DNA of 64,000 nucleotides, taken from positions 209,945 through 273,944 of the forward strand of contig MPNW01000081.1 of assembly GCA_011800805.1 (NCBI GenBank), read 5' to 3'. The DNA is from Hirudo medicinalis. Lineage: Eukaryota > Annelida > Clitellata > Hirudinida > Hirudinidae. The position numbers and the translations under genes are program-made. Each line of letters begins with the position of its first letter. Within the stretch, counting starts at the first letter, position 1. A model generated the notes under the pieces. That model was given only the letters and a program-made list of their open reading frames with translations, made no database searches and was not told the origin of the DNA. Shown here in pieces: positions 13,289 to 23,916 of the stretch.

Positions 13289-16095
13289 TCAGTTTACTAA
13301 CTGTAAATTTCTGCAAAGAAGGACAACAAGTAAAACTAGTAATAGCAGACTGAATAATCCAAACGACGTGCCGAGAGCTAAAAGTAAAAATTTGCTTCGT
13401 TATGTAAAACTTCATTTAGTGAAGTTGTAAGCAATTGTTAAAACCTCCAAGAATCAAGGCCGTTCTATCCTTATTTTCTTTTTTTGTGGCAGTGGCAGGT
13501 GAATTCGTTGAAGGAACAGTAAATGTTTCAGGCGATGTTGACGTTGTTGCATTCTTCGGAGGCAAAGAAATTGGAGGCGAAATTGTCATATTGAAAGCCG
13601 GATATGCGGTGGGAGACATAGAAAAATTTTCTGGAGAATTGGAAGGCGTGACATCATATTTCATTGATGTCGTACTTATTGAAGGCGACGATGATGGTGA
13701 TAATGAACTTGGCATGGTATTTGATATAATGAAAGGAGATGAAGTTGAGGAGGGTGAAGAAAGAGCATCCGTTGGTAATGGAAATGTCGAGGTAGGTGAA
13801 GGTGAGAAAGTCACATTCTGAGGAAGGTTGTCAGTAGATGTCGTTGAAGTCGCATCTGTCGATGGCGATAATGATGATGATGGTGACAATGAATTTGATA
13901 TGGCATTTGATAATGTGACTCTAGATGAAGTAGAGGAGGGTGAAGAAAGATCCGTTGGTAATGGAAATGTCGAGCTAGGTGAAGGTGAGAAAGTCTCATT
14001 CTTAGGAAGATTGTCAGTAGATGTCGTTGGCGATGATGGTGATGGTGATAACGAATTTGTTATGGCATTTGATGAGGTAGATGAGGGTGAAGAAAGAGAA
14101 TTTGTTAATGAAACAGAATGTTGTGGAAAGATTCTTGATGGCTGGGTAAGAATGGGAAAAGTTGTTTCTGGTAGAACTTTTGGATCAAAGGTATAAACAG
14201 GAAATGAAGCAGAAGGTAACAAAGAAGTTGAAGTGGACAGATTGGTTGTCGCATCTATTTGGAGTTCTAAAACATGAAATAACATTATAAAATCAAATTT
14301 ACCATAAAAGTTTTAATTTAAGCAACTTACTTGAACAAGTGAATGATATCGATACTGAGTTTGGACCCTTTTCATCAGTTAAACAAACGCTTTTTGAAAC
14401 GAAAAATTTATTAATTTCTGCTCTCAAAAGGCACGATCTGTTCAAAGTACAATTTCTAATGGAGTCACTGTAGTTGTTATTAAAGAAATCCAAGTTGAAG
14501 GTAGCCAATTGGCCATTGTCGAGTGGATAAATGTTTCGTTGGAGAACATCCTTGCAACAGAAAGGATTGTCCCTGTAATTCAGAGAAGTAATGGCCACGT
14601 TAGAACCTTCGGGGCACCACTGAGAAATTTGTGGAAATGTTTGTCCTATGCATCGAGCGTAGGATTTATTGTTGGGATTTCCTGACAATTTCAATTATAT
14701 TTTACTCGATTCAGACATGCATTATTATATAATCAAGATGCTTACCTATACATTCCTTTTTATCGAATAAATAAATTGTCGATGAAGGATTTTCGATAAG
14801 ATTGAGTGGATCAGCAAAATCAAAACTTGAGAAAACTTTGCAAAAAGGCCAGGAAGTACTATCGAAGGCGATCCCATTGCAGGAGTCAGTGAATCTGCAA
14901 TAAGAGAAACACGAAGAAATGTTTGCGAGACCAAGTTCTGTGTAATTGGAACTGCTCGATTTATTTGTCGATGTATGCCACGATGAGGGACATTCTGCAA
15001 TAAAAATTAAAATCTCCAAACAGATCCAGATGATTATGAGTTCAATCGAAATTCTTTGGATAATAAAATTGTTGGAAACAGTATAAATTCAATTAGCGCA
15101 GCACCACGAATAACAACCCAACAAAATAATCTTATAGAAGATTAGCAATGATACATAATTTATTGTAATTACAACTTAATTGTCTTTGGTTTAAAAAATT
15201 ACTTATGAACCTTCTTTGGAAACGTTAATTGATGCACAATTATCCAGTGAGTACTGACTCACTGCGGGATCATCATCATATACACTGAAAGTAATTATTT
15301 AAAATCGATTAAATTTAGAATGATTTGTTAATTAAATTAAAATATTTATTTTGCATTCAAGCCCTAATCTTTAAACTACAAGGTGGCATTCAAAAGCAGC
15401 ACAAGCAGAAGTTATGTCCACGTAAATAAAACTTTTACCACATTGGACTCTATTCCATAAAATACTGTAAATCTCAATATTAAATTAAATGAGGTAATGA
15501 CCATATTAAGTGCTTGTGTAATAGGTTATTATATTTTTAATATTTAAATGTACGCAGTCCTAATTTTTATTGTGTCATGTATTTGCTTTCTTTAGAATCT
15601 GCAATATTTCGAAGTCTTACCTATCTGACGAATTGTAGGCAGGGTCAGAATGCATCCAGCATGAATTAGTAAGATGATTGAAATCAACTGCGAGGCAATC
15701 CACTGTTGACTGACAGTAAATCAAACATTTCGTCAAAGAGATCACATTCTTGGGATCTATGACTCCGGTGACGTCAATGGCTCCGATGGAATGAACACCC
15801 TCCCTTTTCCTCCATGTTGCCAGACAAACCTCGTCTGAATCTATCTTCCAAGAAGCATTGTAAATAATCTTTAATTAATGTAATGTTAATATAAATATGA
15901 ATAACTACATTTGCTATGAGCTCTTATATAAATACATCTATATCTTAGTTACTTTATTAATTAGTCTAAATTGTATTAAATTGTGATGTGTTTAAAATAA
16001 CAATTCTTTTACACCCATATTACTAACTTACCGCTGCCCTGGATAGTCAAAGCAAAAGCAGCCTGAATGACGACAATAGATACAAACTTAAACAT
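13289..16095 (-). CDS. Type I membrane protein: signal peptide, two PAN-like domains, SUEL-type lectin, mucin stalk, TM
   Basis: Seven exons on the minus strand, all in phase: 16095-16032, 15840-15621, 15284-15211, 14994-14746, 14681-14331, 14266-13445 and 13377-13289 (622 residues). Exon 1 is a signal peptide (MFKFVSIVVIQAAFALTI). Exons 2-3 form a PAN/apple-like domain with CLIYCQSTVDCLAVDF, and exon 4 a second one (CFSYCRFTDSCNGIAF). Exon 5 resembles a galactose-binding SUEL lectin domain, ending in FVSKSVCLTDEKG and SISFTC. Exon 6 is a 274-residue Ser/Thr/Pro mucin-like stalk with internal repeats. Exon 7 gives a membrane helix (LFSLLLLVLLVVLLC) and a tail of about eight residues. Nearly all introns are phase 1, typical of shuffled extracellular modules. 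Two donors (15211, 13445) are weak. Likely a cell-surface glycan- or protein-binding receptor or mucin; ligand unknown. Confidence 0.85.
13445..14266 (-). repeat. Intragenic mucin-type repeat (exon 6)
   Basis: The stalk exon is built from about three diverged copies of a 50-65-residue unit containing SLSPSSS, TSTDNLP.N.TFSPSP and STFPLPTD..SSPSSTSS. The repetition is visible in the DNA at 13750-13830, 13915-14000 and 14010-14100. Expected to be heavily O-glycosylated and length-polymorphic. Confidence 0.85.
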
Positions 16096-16485
16096 TTTCC
16101 CGGAATTAATGGTCAAAACTTGACAAAATGATGGAGCTTAATTTTCTTTGAAGAAATGAACTGGTTGTTTCTTAGTCTCGCTTGAAATATTCGATAAGTG
16201 AGTTGGCGTTTGAGTTGAAAAGACACAAAACAATATTTGTAGCAGCACATAAGAACCATTGAAGCTATTATTTACATCTCCCACAAATAGGTCTTGTCTA
16301 TAAAAAGAACAAAATCATGACTTAAATTTGAATGCGCGAGCAGTCACAATATCGGTTTGATTTAGCAGTTGTTGGGTCGCTATGTAAAACATTCATTGAC
16401 TTTTAAGTTTAAGCATTCATTCTTATTAAAAGTTGAGTCTTCGTAAATCGAATTCTCTCAATAGATAAAAAGAACACGATAAACC

Positions 16486-19400
16486 CTAGTCTGATAAGGT
16501 GACGTTTTTGATCCAGCTCATGTAGAAAGCCACCCTGGAAGCAAAACTGATTTGACATTCTGATCCACGTTTTAAATCTCTGGAGCCCATGACATAACTG
16601 TTCACTCCAATGATCACCCACATATTCATAGGGTCCAAGCACATAACAGGACCTCCACTATCTCCCTAAAATATGTTGCAATATTTTTATTAACCAAAGG
16701 TGTTTAAACATCTTTCGATCAATGATGCTGCTAATATCACGTTATTGATAATCTGTAGAATTCTATTAAATAATTTGGCTTTCATTAACAAACATAAACA
16801 CGAACAAACTTGGCATATGTTACTCGAAGACAATTTCCTTGTGCCACTGCCTAAGCAAACCTGTCTGCCGTAGGGTCTAATATTGCGAAAGACATGAACA
16901 ATCGCCTCGCATTCAATTGGATCGTACACTCCTATACGTGCTTGTAACAAGGAGTTTGAGGTTCTTTCTAAGAAAGATTATTAATATTCAAAGTACAATT
17001 CATTGTCAATAGTAAATGTTTATTATGCTAAGTGTAACTTATTATAGTAATGATACTAGCATAAGAATTGATGAAAATTTGAGCTGAATTGTTTACAAAA
17101 CCTTTCAAAGTGGTTCCATGGCCCACTATGACACAGATTTTGTAGAAACTCTCAACGTAACCAGAAGGTAGACATATTGGTTGAACTTTTTCAGTGAATT
17201 TAACTGGATTCATGAGTTTCAACAACGCAATATCATCCGTCGGGTTCGCATGGTCAGGGGTGAAGGAAACGATTCTGGAGACTGCCACCAGTTGATATCC
17301 AGGCTCCCCGCTTAGGTGCATCCCTCCCACCCCCACCATGAAATTACTAGCTGTCTGGCTATGGAATTAGACGAGTTGATTTTAACTTGTTAACAAATCC
17401 TGATATTATAAAATATAATATAATCCATTTAAACCTTCCTAAAAGGCAGTGGGCAGCTGTTATCACCCATGCATCTTCAATGATTGCACCAGCACAATGA
17501 AATCGGCCTTTGTAATAGAGAGTTGCAAACCATGGCCAAGCTCCCGGTTCAACTTGCACTCCGTTGATGATGTAAAAGTTGATGGAATCACTTTTTACCT
17601 TTCGTTTTCCACAGTCTAATCCAGTTTTCCAAAATTTAATCAAATTAATGAACTAGGTCACATTTATTATCGTCGTTATTATTATTAGGTGCCTCTGACG
17701 TTACGCAAGCGACGCCAAATTAACTATTATCATTAATATTAATTATCGTCTATCTTACTACGTTTGTAAAAAAAACTCGGACTTCCTGAAGAAACATATA
17801 TTATAATTAAGCTTTTATAGTGGAATATACTAAGCTAGTCTGTTTAATGTAGCCATTGATAACCAAAATATTTGATAACATTTCAAAATCAGATGGGAAA
17901 AAGCTGGGACGTAATTTAAAGGAGAGGAGCTCATTTTTGGCGCCACAAATCTTTTCACTATGGTTAAAATAAAAATAATCCAAAACTTGCAATGAAACTT
18001 ACTATTTTCACTACATTCTAGAAATACCACTTCTCCTGAACAATTTCTAAAATTCAATATTTAATTACAACACTTAAGTAACATTTCAATTTTATTTATA
18101 GAAATTCAGGAGATCAAATACTAAAAGTAAAATAAAATAAATACTTATAAGATACATATTATAATACACATATTTCTGTTGTGCTGAGAAAGAATTAGTG
18201 ACGAAATATCAGACCATTTATTAATACGATTAATTGACCTTTAATTTATATTATTGTTTTAATAAATAATGTGTCGATGCTTATAGCAAACAACTTATGT
18301 TTGCTTAAATCCATGTGTGAAATGATCAAGTTGACTCACTCAATTATATTAAAACTGAAGAATTGATGGTCTTGATTCCAAGATCCCTTAGCGAAATGCG
18401 TGATGTTGGCTTGCTTCACCCTGGAATTGGATGTGGGCAACCTGTAAAAGTTCGTTCGAAATATTCTTTTATTATTTGTGTATTTGTAAGTGATTGTAAG
18501 TGATAAATACATTTATCTTCAGATTATCTTGTTGTAATCTTTAACGCAACAACATGTCTCGAGGCAGACGTGGGAGTTTATTTGACATGTGTTCTCCAAC
18601 AAATGAAGAAGTGCAATTACTTTTAATTATGGGCACACATTTATTCCGTTAAATCATCTTTCAAAAATCTTTTGGAAATATTTATGGAAAACGACAACAA
18701 ATAAAATAAAAAAATTAAAAGAACTTTGTGCTTATAATCTTTTTTTTTAATCCAACACGTTCAAATTAAATTTATTAATTAATATTTGCCTTTTCCAAGA
18801 GTTTTCTTTGCTAGTTATATTTTATATCAAGAATTATATTTTTCACGCCTTACTATAATGATTTATGTTACATTTAACTTAAGTTATTTATTTCACCTTT
18901 ATTAAAATTATCATCTTCACTAATATGCTATTATTTTATTAAATATAATTTTATCTTTCTCGATTTTTATGTTTCCTTTCATCTCCTCAAGTTTTGTTCA
19001 TATTAGTCATCAACCTTGCCATAATTTTTGTAATTTTCCTGATTGAAATTGTTTTTAACAAATTTAGAAGGAAGTCTCGGCTTTTTCAATACATACCATC
19101 TCTCCGACCTTATTTAACCTCGATGCTAAGATTGTAAAATAGCTTGAAAATTAATTTCTGAGGTCATTTGTTTGTTATTTCTCACATTACTCAACTGATA
19201 CTTTTACCTCCTTGAAAATAATACTGTCTGAGAATTAAACTTCTGGCTTGTAAGTTTCGACATATGAGTTTAAATTACATAGCATCTTAACGTCGTTGTT
19301 ATACCACTCATTCCAATGGTTTTCAAATTGTCCCAAATTTTGAAAACGATTGTTCAACAATTAGTCGACAAAATAGGGAACGATTTTATATTATTAAAAT

Positions 19401-22400
19401 ACAAAAAAGTCATGCATCAACCCTTGTCCAGTGTACAAGCAAAGAAGATGGTTCCACTCTAAAGGCCATTCGTCAGCGCACAAACTGTATTTCATTCCAT
19501 TCAATGTCACCGAAATTACCCCACCAGTGGTAACTGCATAAAAATGTAAATTATAATCCTCAGCAACAAGCAAGAATATGTCAGAAAATATAAGAAATTA
19601 AGTTTTATGTTTATATCTTGCAAGAAGGTTTGAAATATTTTTAAATAGATAAAACTTTACGTAAATATGCAGTGCTTCATATTAAGGTCAGTTTGCATTT
19701 ACTAACTTAAATTTAAGTTATTATTGACGAACATTTAATTTTTTGTAATTTTCGTAAATCTGTTTAATTGTACCACAATCTATTTCATCCTGAAATCCAT
19801 AGTAACAATCCATAACTCCATCACACAATTTTATCCTCGGAATGCACTTGTTTTCTTTGTAACAGAACCATTCATCATCAGCACAGACATCTTTGAAATA
19901 GACATTATACATTTTTAATTTCAATTGGAAGTAATGTATTTCAAATAAATACAATGCTTAGCATCGATGCTGTCACAAGGGTTAGCAATAAGCAATACTA
20001 ATATGCTATTTATTTCATGCATTTAAATTGAGAGACCCAATTTGAAGATGCGACGGCAAGTATTGCCAAAATTGACAGTTTAAAAGTAAAGGTTTGACTT
20101 AAAATCAAGCTACCACTTCACTCATTGAATGAATGCAGCAGGATAGCCCTTGAATGATAAAAAAAACTTTTAATGAAAATATTAGATCTGACCATCTCAA
20201 ATGGTTCCATTTCATAAAAATAAATTATGGGCAGAGTTTGATTAAACAATATTAATATTTAGAGGTCGCTCAAAGCCATCAAAGTTTTCTCATGTCCTCA
20301 GCCAAAGTCAATCCACAGTCTCACAGGTTTCATAAAGAAAATTAATTCTTACAACCAAACTAATCCTTATTTATAGAAACAAAAAAAATCATCTATGATA
20401 CACATATTTAAACATCATGACTACTTTCCCAGATCAATTAAAGCAATTAGGTGGAATTTTTTTGCATTCGGAAAAGTTGCCCGATTCTGTTCGATAACAT
20501 GCCAAGCATATTGCAGCTGTACTTCGCTCTTGAACCGGCCAGACTTTGTGACAGCTTGAATCAAGGCCATCTCTCGTTCTGCATGAACATTCGTTACTGT
20601 GAAGTTAAGATTGCCTCTGCCTCTGTCATACTCTGTCATATTATTTATTAATAAAACAAGGCAACACAATAATTATAAATTTAACTAAATATACCGAAAA
20701 TTCTTAGTTTCTGTGCGTGTAATTACATATATATATGTATATACATATATATATTGAAAAGCTGCATTTGTTTAAAATATTAAACATTTTGACGAGTCTT
20801 GGTTCTTCCGCTAAATCTGAATTTTTCAAGAAACTAAAACTTCAGTAAGTAAGTAAGTTTATTTATATAGCGCCATAAGCGTGAGCAGGGGCGCTTAGAC
20901 TATTTATATAGCGCCGGCTCCCAGGGGCGCTTTGTGGTGGTGCAAGCCGGGTTTCGAACACGACACGTAACGACTGTTGCTTTTACCGTCGTTCGCAGGA
21001 ACGCTACCCTCTGAGCCAACTTGCACCCCAAAGTGGAGCAATTCAATGAGCGACCTCCAAATATTGTCTTATAAATATTAATAATATACCTCTAAATATT
21101 GTCATATTTGGCCTGAATTAATTTGTTATATATTTGAACTCATTTGGGGGTCAGACAATGAAATTTTAAAACTTCAAAACTAAGGACCACCCTAAAATAC
21201 AGCTTACGAATATTAATAAATAATGTAATAATAAATAATATATTAATAAATGTTAAATTTTTTGGGCATAATTATGAGACCTAAATAGCTTTTTTACTAA
21301 CTACAGTTTGGCTGCATCTCGTCATCTCCTTTAGGGCAGTCCTTCACTCCATCACAAAGAAATATCTCCTCAATGCACCTTCCTTGAGCACAAGAATATT
21401 CTCCTTTCGGACATTCTGCACATTGTCGTTGTTATTATCACCGTTACGACATAAATACCATTTTTAATATTATTATTCATTAAATTCATTATAAATTCAT
21501 TATCATCTTAAATCATGTAGATTCGCGAAAAGTGGCGCACACTGTAAAGGCTAAGGAAATAAAAATTTGGCTAGATAATTTTGTGTTGTTTTGAATATAT
21601 TGATAGTAAGTGTTAGGAAACAAGTCCTTCAATGATCTTCTACTCCTAAACTTTGAGCATCTTAGGGAATCAAACGTTTTCTGACATCCAGAGGTGAGGC
21701 ATGATAAATGATACATGTATGTGAAAATGTCACTTTGCGATGAAATGAACATTTGAAAAAGAAGGGGAAAGTTCAAAAAGGTGACACTTACTGACGTAAC
21801 CAATATCGAAACAAAAACAAAATTTCACAGTTTGATGTGGATTAATAATTAACAAAATATTTATTCGTCATTTATTAAGAAAAATTAACAAATATTATCA
21901 TCATTAAATATTTGTTGAATTTGCACTGGTAATTCGATAAAATATAGAAATAATGCAATAATTTAAAATAACGTAAATATTAACTGCAGTTAATTTCATC
22001 CAAATCATTTGGGCAATCTTGAAATCTGTCACACATCTGAGATTTTATTATGCATTGGTTGGTTTCTTTGCAATAAAAGATGTAATTCGACCAGCATGCT
22101 AAAAAAATTTAGTTTTTATTATTAATTCAATTAAAGTTTTATAAAAATTAAAATTGATTAAGATTGTGCATTTTATAATATATATTATATATATTCCCAT
22201 TACATTACCGAGGTTTAACTGCATTTTCGGAGTGTCTTCCACGATAAAATAAGCTCTTAATGATACATTTTGCTGCAGGGGTTGGAAAGAACTTGATCCA
22301 TGATAACGTCAAGAATTCAAGAACAAAACATAGTAACAATAATTAATATTTTAGCGCATGAGCTATGAAGATTCAGAATAAAATTACTAAAGTGGGATTT

Positions 22401-22745
22401 TAGATAAATATTTAGGTTTAAAAATGAAAAGGCTTGGGCTTCCCACCGTGCAATGAAGAACTATTGAGAGGCAAAACAGAGAATCAAAACATAAAACGCG
22501 AGCAAACTCTTACAAAATTTGTTGGTTTGATCTGACAATTAAATTTCAACTAGGCACTTGTATGAAATGAATGCCATTGAATGTTAATTATTAAATTAAT
22601 ATTGAGTAATAAATAATAATTAACATTAATTTAATCGATACCAACGATTTAAGCGAGTGGCTACTCTCCAAGCGACGAATCCAAGTGGAAATATGAGCAG
22701 AAGAAGAACATAAACTTTGTTGTCCTCTTCGTCACTGGAGTCCAT
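16486..22745 (-). CDS. Type II transmembrane serine protease with LDLa and SRCR domains
   Basis: Exons (minus): 22745-about 22642 (start, acidic MDSSDEEDNK then helix VYVLLLLIFPLGFVAW), 22272-22209, 22098-21985 (LDLa), 21415-21302 (LDLa), 19890-19774 (LDLa), 19533-19422, 18441-18340 and 18046-18003 (SRCR-like), then 17615-17435, 17358-17102, 16967-16810 and 16665-16486 (peptidase S1). All junctions from 22272 onward are in phase if the exon at 20632-20425 is skipped. The triad is complete: His in ITAAHC, Asp in DDIALLKL, Ser in GDSGGP. Architecture resembles enteropeptidase/corin-type proteases anchored by an N-terminal signal anchor. Odd points: the S1-site residue 189 equivalent is Asn (SNICQGDSGGP), and the residue before IING is Tyr, not Arg/Lys. 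The first junction after the TM exon is unsure, and further exons may be missed. Confidence 0.88.
20425..20632 (-). CDS. Candidate exon inside the protease gene (possible vWA-like segment)
   Basis: Open, acceptor-flanked (atatgacag) 208-nt exon whose product includes NFTVTNVHAEREMALIQAV, then FKSEVQLQYAWHVIE and NAKKFHLIALIDLG. The pattern of a helix followed by a strand LIALIDLG loosely recalls the second half of a von Willebrand factor A domain; the first half with the metal-binding DxSxS was not found. Entry phase fits the preceding LDLa exon, but its only donor leaves phase 2 while the next LDLa exon needs phase 1, so either another exon lies at 19.9-20.4 kb or this exon is not part of the main transcript. 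Confidence 0.45.
20840..21030 (-). repeat. tRNA-derived SINE
   Basis: On the minus strand the element starts near 21030 with ggggtgcaagttggctcaga: TGGCTCAGAGGG fits an RNA polymerase III A box, and gtgttcgaaaccc about 55 nt downstream fits a B box. The body repeats gcgcc motifs and ends in tatataaataaactta followed by short taagt repeats. Related pieces lie at 5765-5998, 36630-36710, 41190-41285, 59440-59502 and 59570-59630. Confidence 0.8.
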
Positions 22746-23916
22746 AGTGCATTTTCTGGTGTTTAAGAAAACATTGTTTTAGCAATCAAATAACTAATTG
22801 TAAAAGTTTTGCTTTCAGATCGTGCTGTTTCTTGTTTCTGCTTAGTGTGTACACTGACGTAAGCATTGAACTATTTGACTAAACTGCAAGTAATTTTGAT
22901 AAATATTATAATAATTACATTTATTATATTTATAATTATTGTAGTAACAATAATAGTAAAGACTTACCTCGAGCATTTAATTACTTCATTCATTTAACGC
23001 TTCGCTCCATGACAAGCTTATTTCTGCTGGTTATCAATGAACATGCACCCATTTATCATTAATAATAATAATAATAATTTATTATTAATAGCTATTTTAT
23101 CGAATTTATATAGCAACTGTAACTGTACAAGTTAAAAGTGAAAATAAGTGCATTTTTGTCTCATCACAATCTTTAATTCCAAGCTATAGACGTTAACGAT
23201 AAAAGTACAAACAAAGGTTATTTAGCTGCAAATTATTTGTTAAACATAGCATAATTTAATAAAAATAATGTATTAAAGTTCCCTGCAATCTCTATTTAAA
23301 ATTCCCATTAACTATGAAACAAACTTTCCAAGACACTTTTATGCATTTTCTTTACAAAAGTGTTTTAGACTATTTGAATATAAAAACCAAAAGCTAATAA
23401 AATAATTGTTTGAAGAGAACTTATAATATCATTTCTATGGGGTTTTGCCTGTTTCAGACTTTTAGTTCTGGGATTCCGAGTTTGAGTTTTTCAGGTCGGC
23501 GTTTTTCCATTGAGGTTGAGGATAGATTTAGCTTGTTATTGGAAGTTGAGGTTTAATTTTAAAATATGACTTTGTGTATTTTTGTTCATTAACTTACCTC
23601 GCGTCTGATAGAAGCGCATTTCACGTGTTTTCTGCAATTTGTTCTGCCTGTAATTTGCGCTTTCATAAACTCCAGGCATTCTGCAAATGGGTTCAGTGGC
23701 TCAACCATCGGGAAAAATAAACATGAAAGAAAGGTTGTTGCTTATCAATAAAATACGGTTTTGATATTACAAACTTCTTGAGTTATTTTTTGTTATTTAA
23801 GCATATTTTATTGAGTGTAGTCCATGTGCTTTTATTTATACTTAAACACAGAATTGATAAAGAAGGTAAATAGGAGACTCGACATAACTGTATTGCTTTT
23901 GTCATTGTTAATTAAT
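22746..23916. other. Intergenic, divergent promoter region
   Basis: Lies between the minus-strand protease start and the plus-strand IGF2BP start, so it should hold both promoters. AT-rich with short (aat)n runs near 23060; no coding sequence seen. A first RRM exon for IGF2BP was looked for here and not found. Confidence 0.5.

Noticed and set aside
13435..14196. Two plus-strand ORFs rich in Asp/Glu/Gly/Val
   Set aside because: They are the antisense of the Ser/Thr/Pro mucin exon, which is supported by splice phase, signal peptide and TM exon.
20835..21035. Possible tRNA gene because of A- and B-box-like text
   Set aside because: No cloverleaf can be drawn around it and the same sequence recurs as a degenerate interspersed repeat with a common tail, so it is a SINE.
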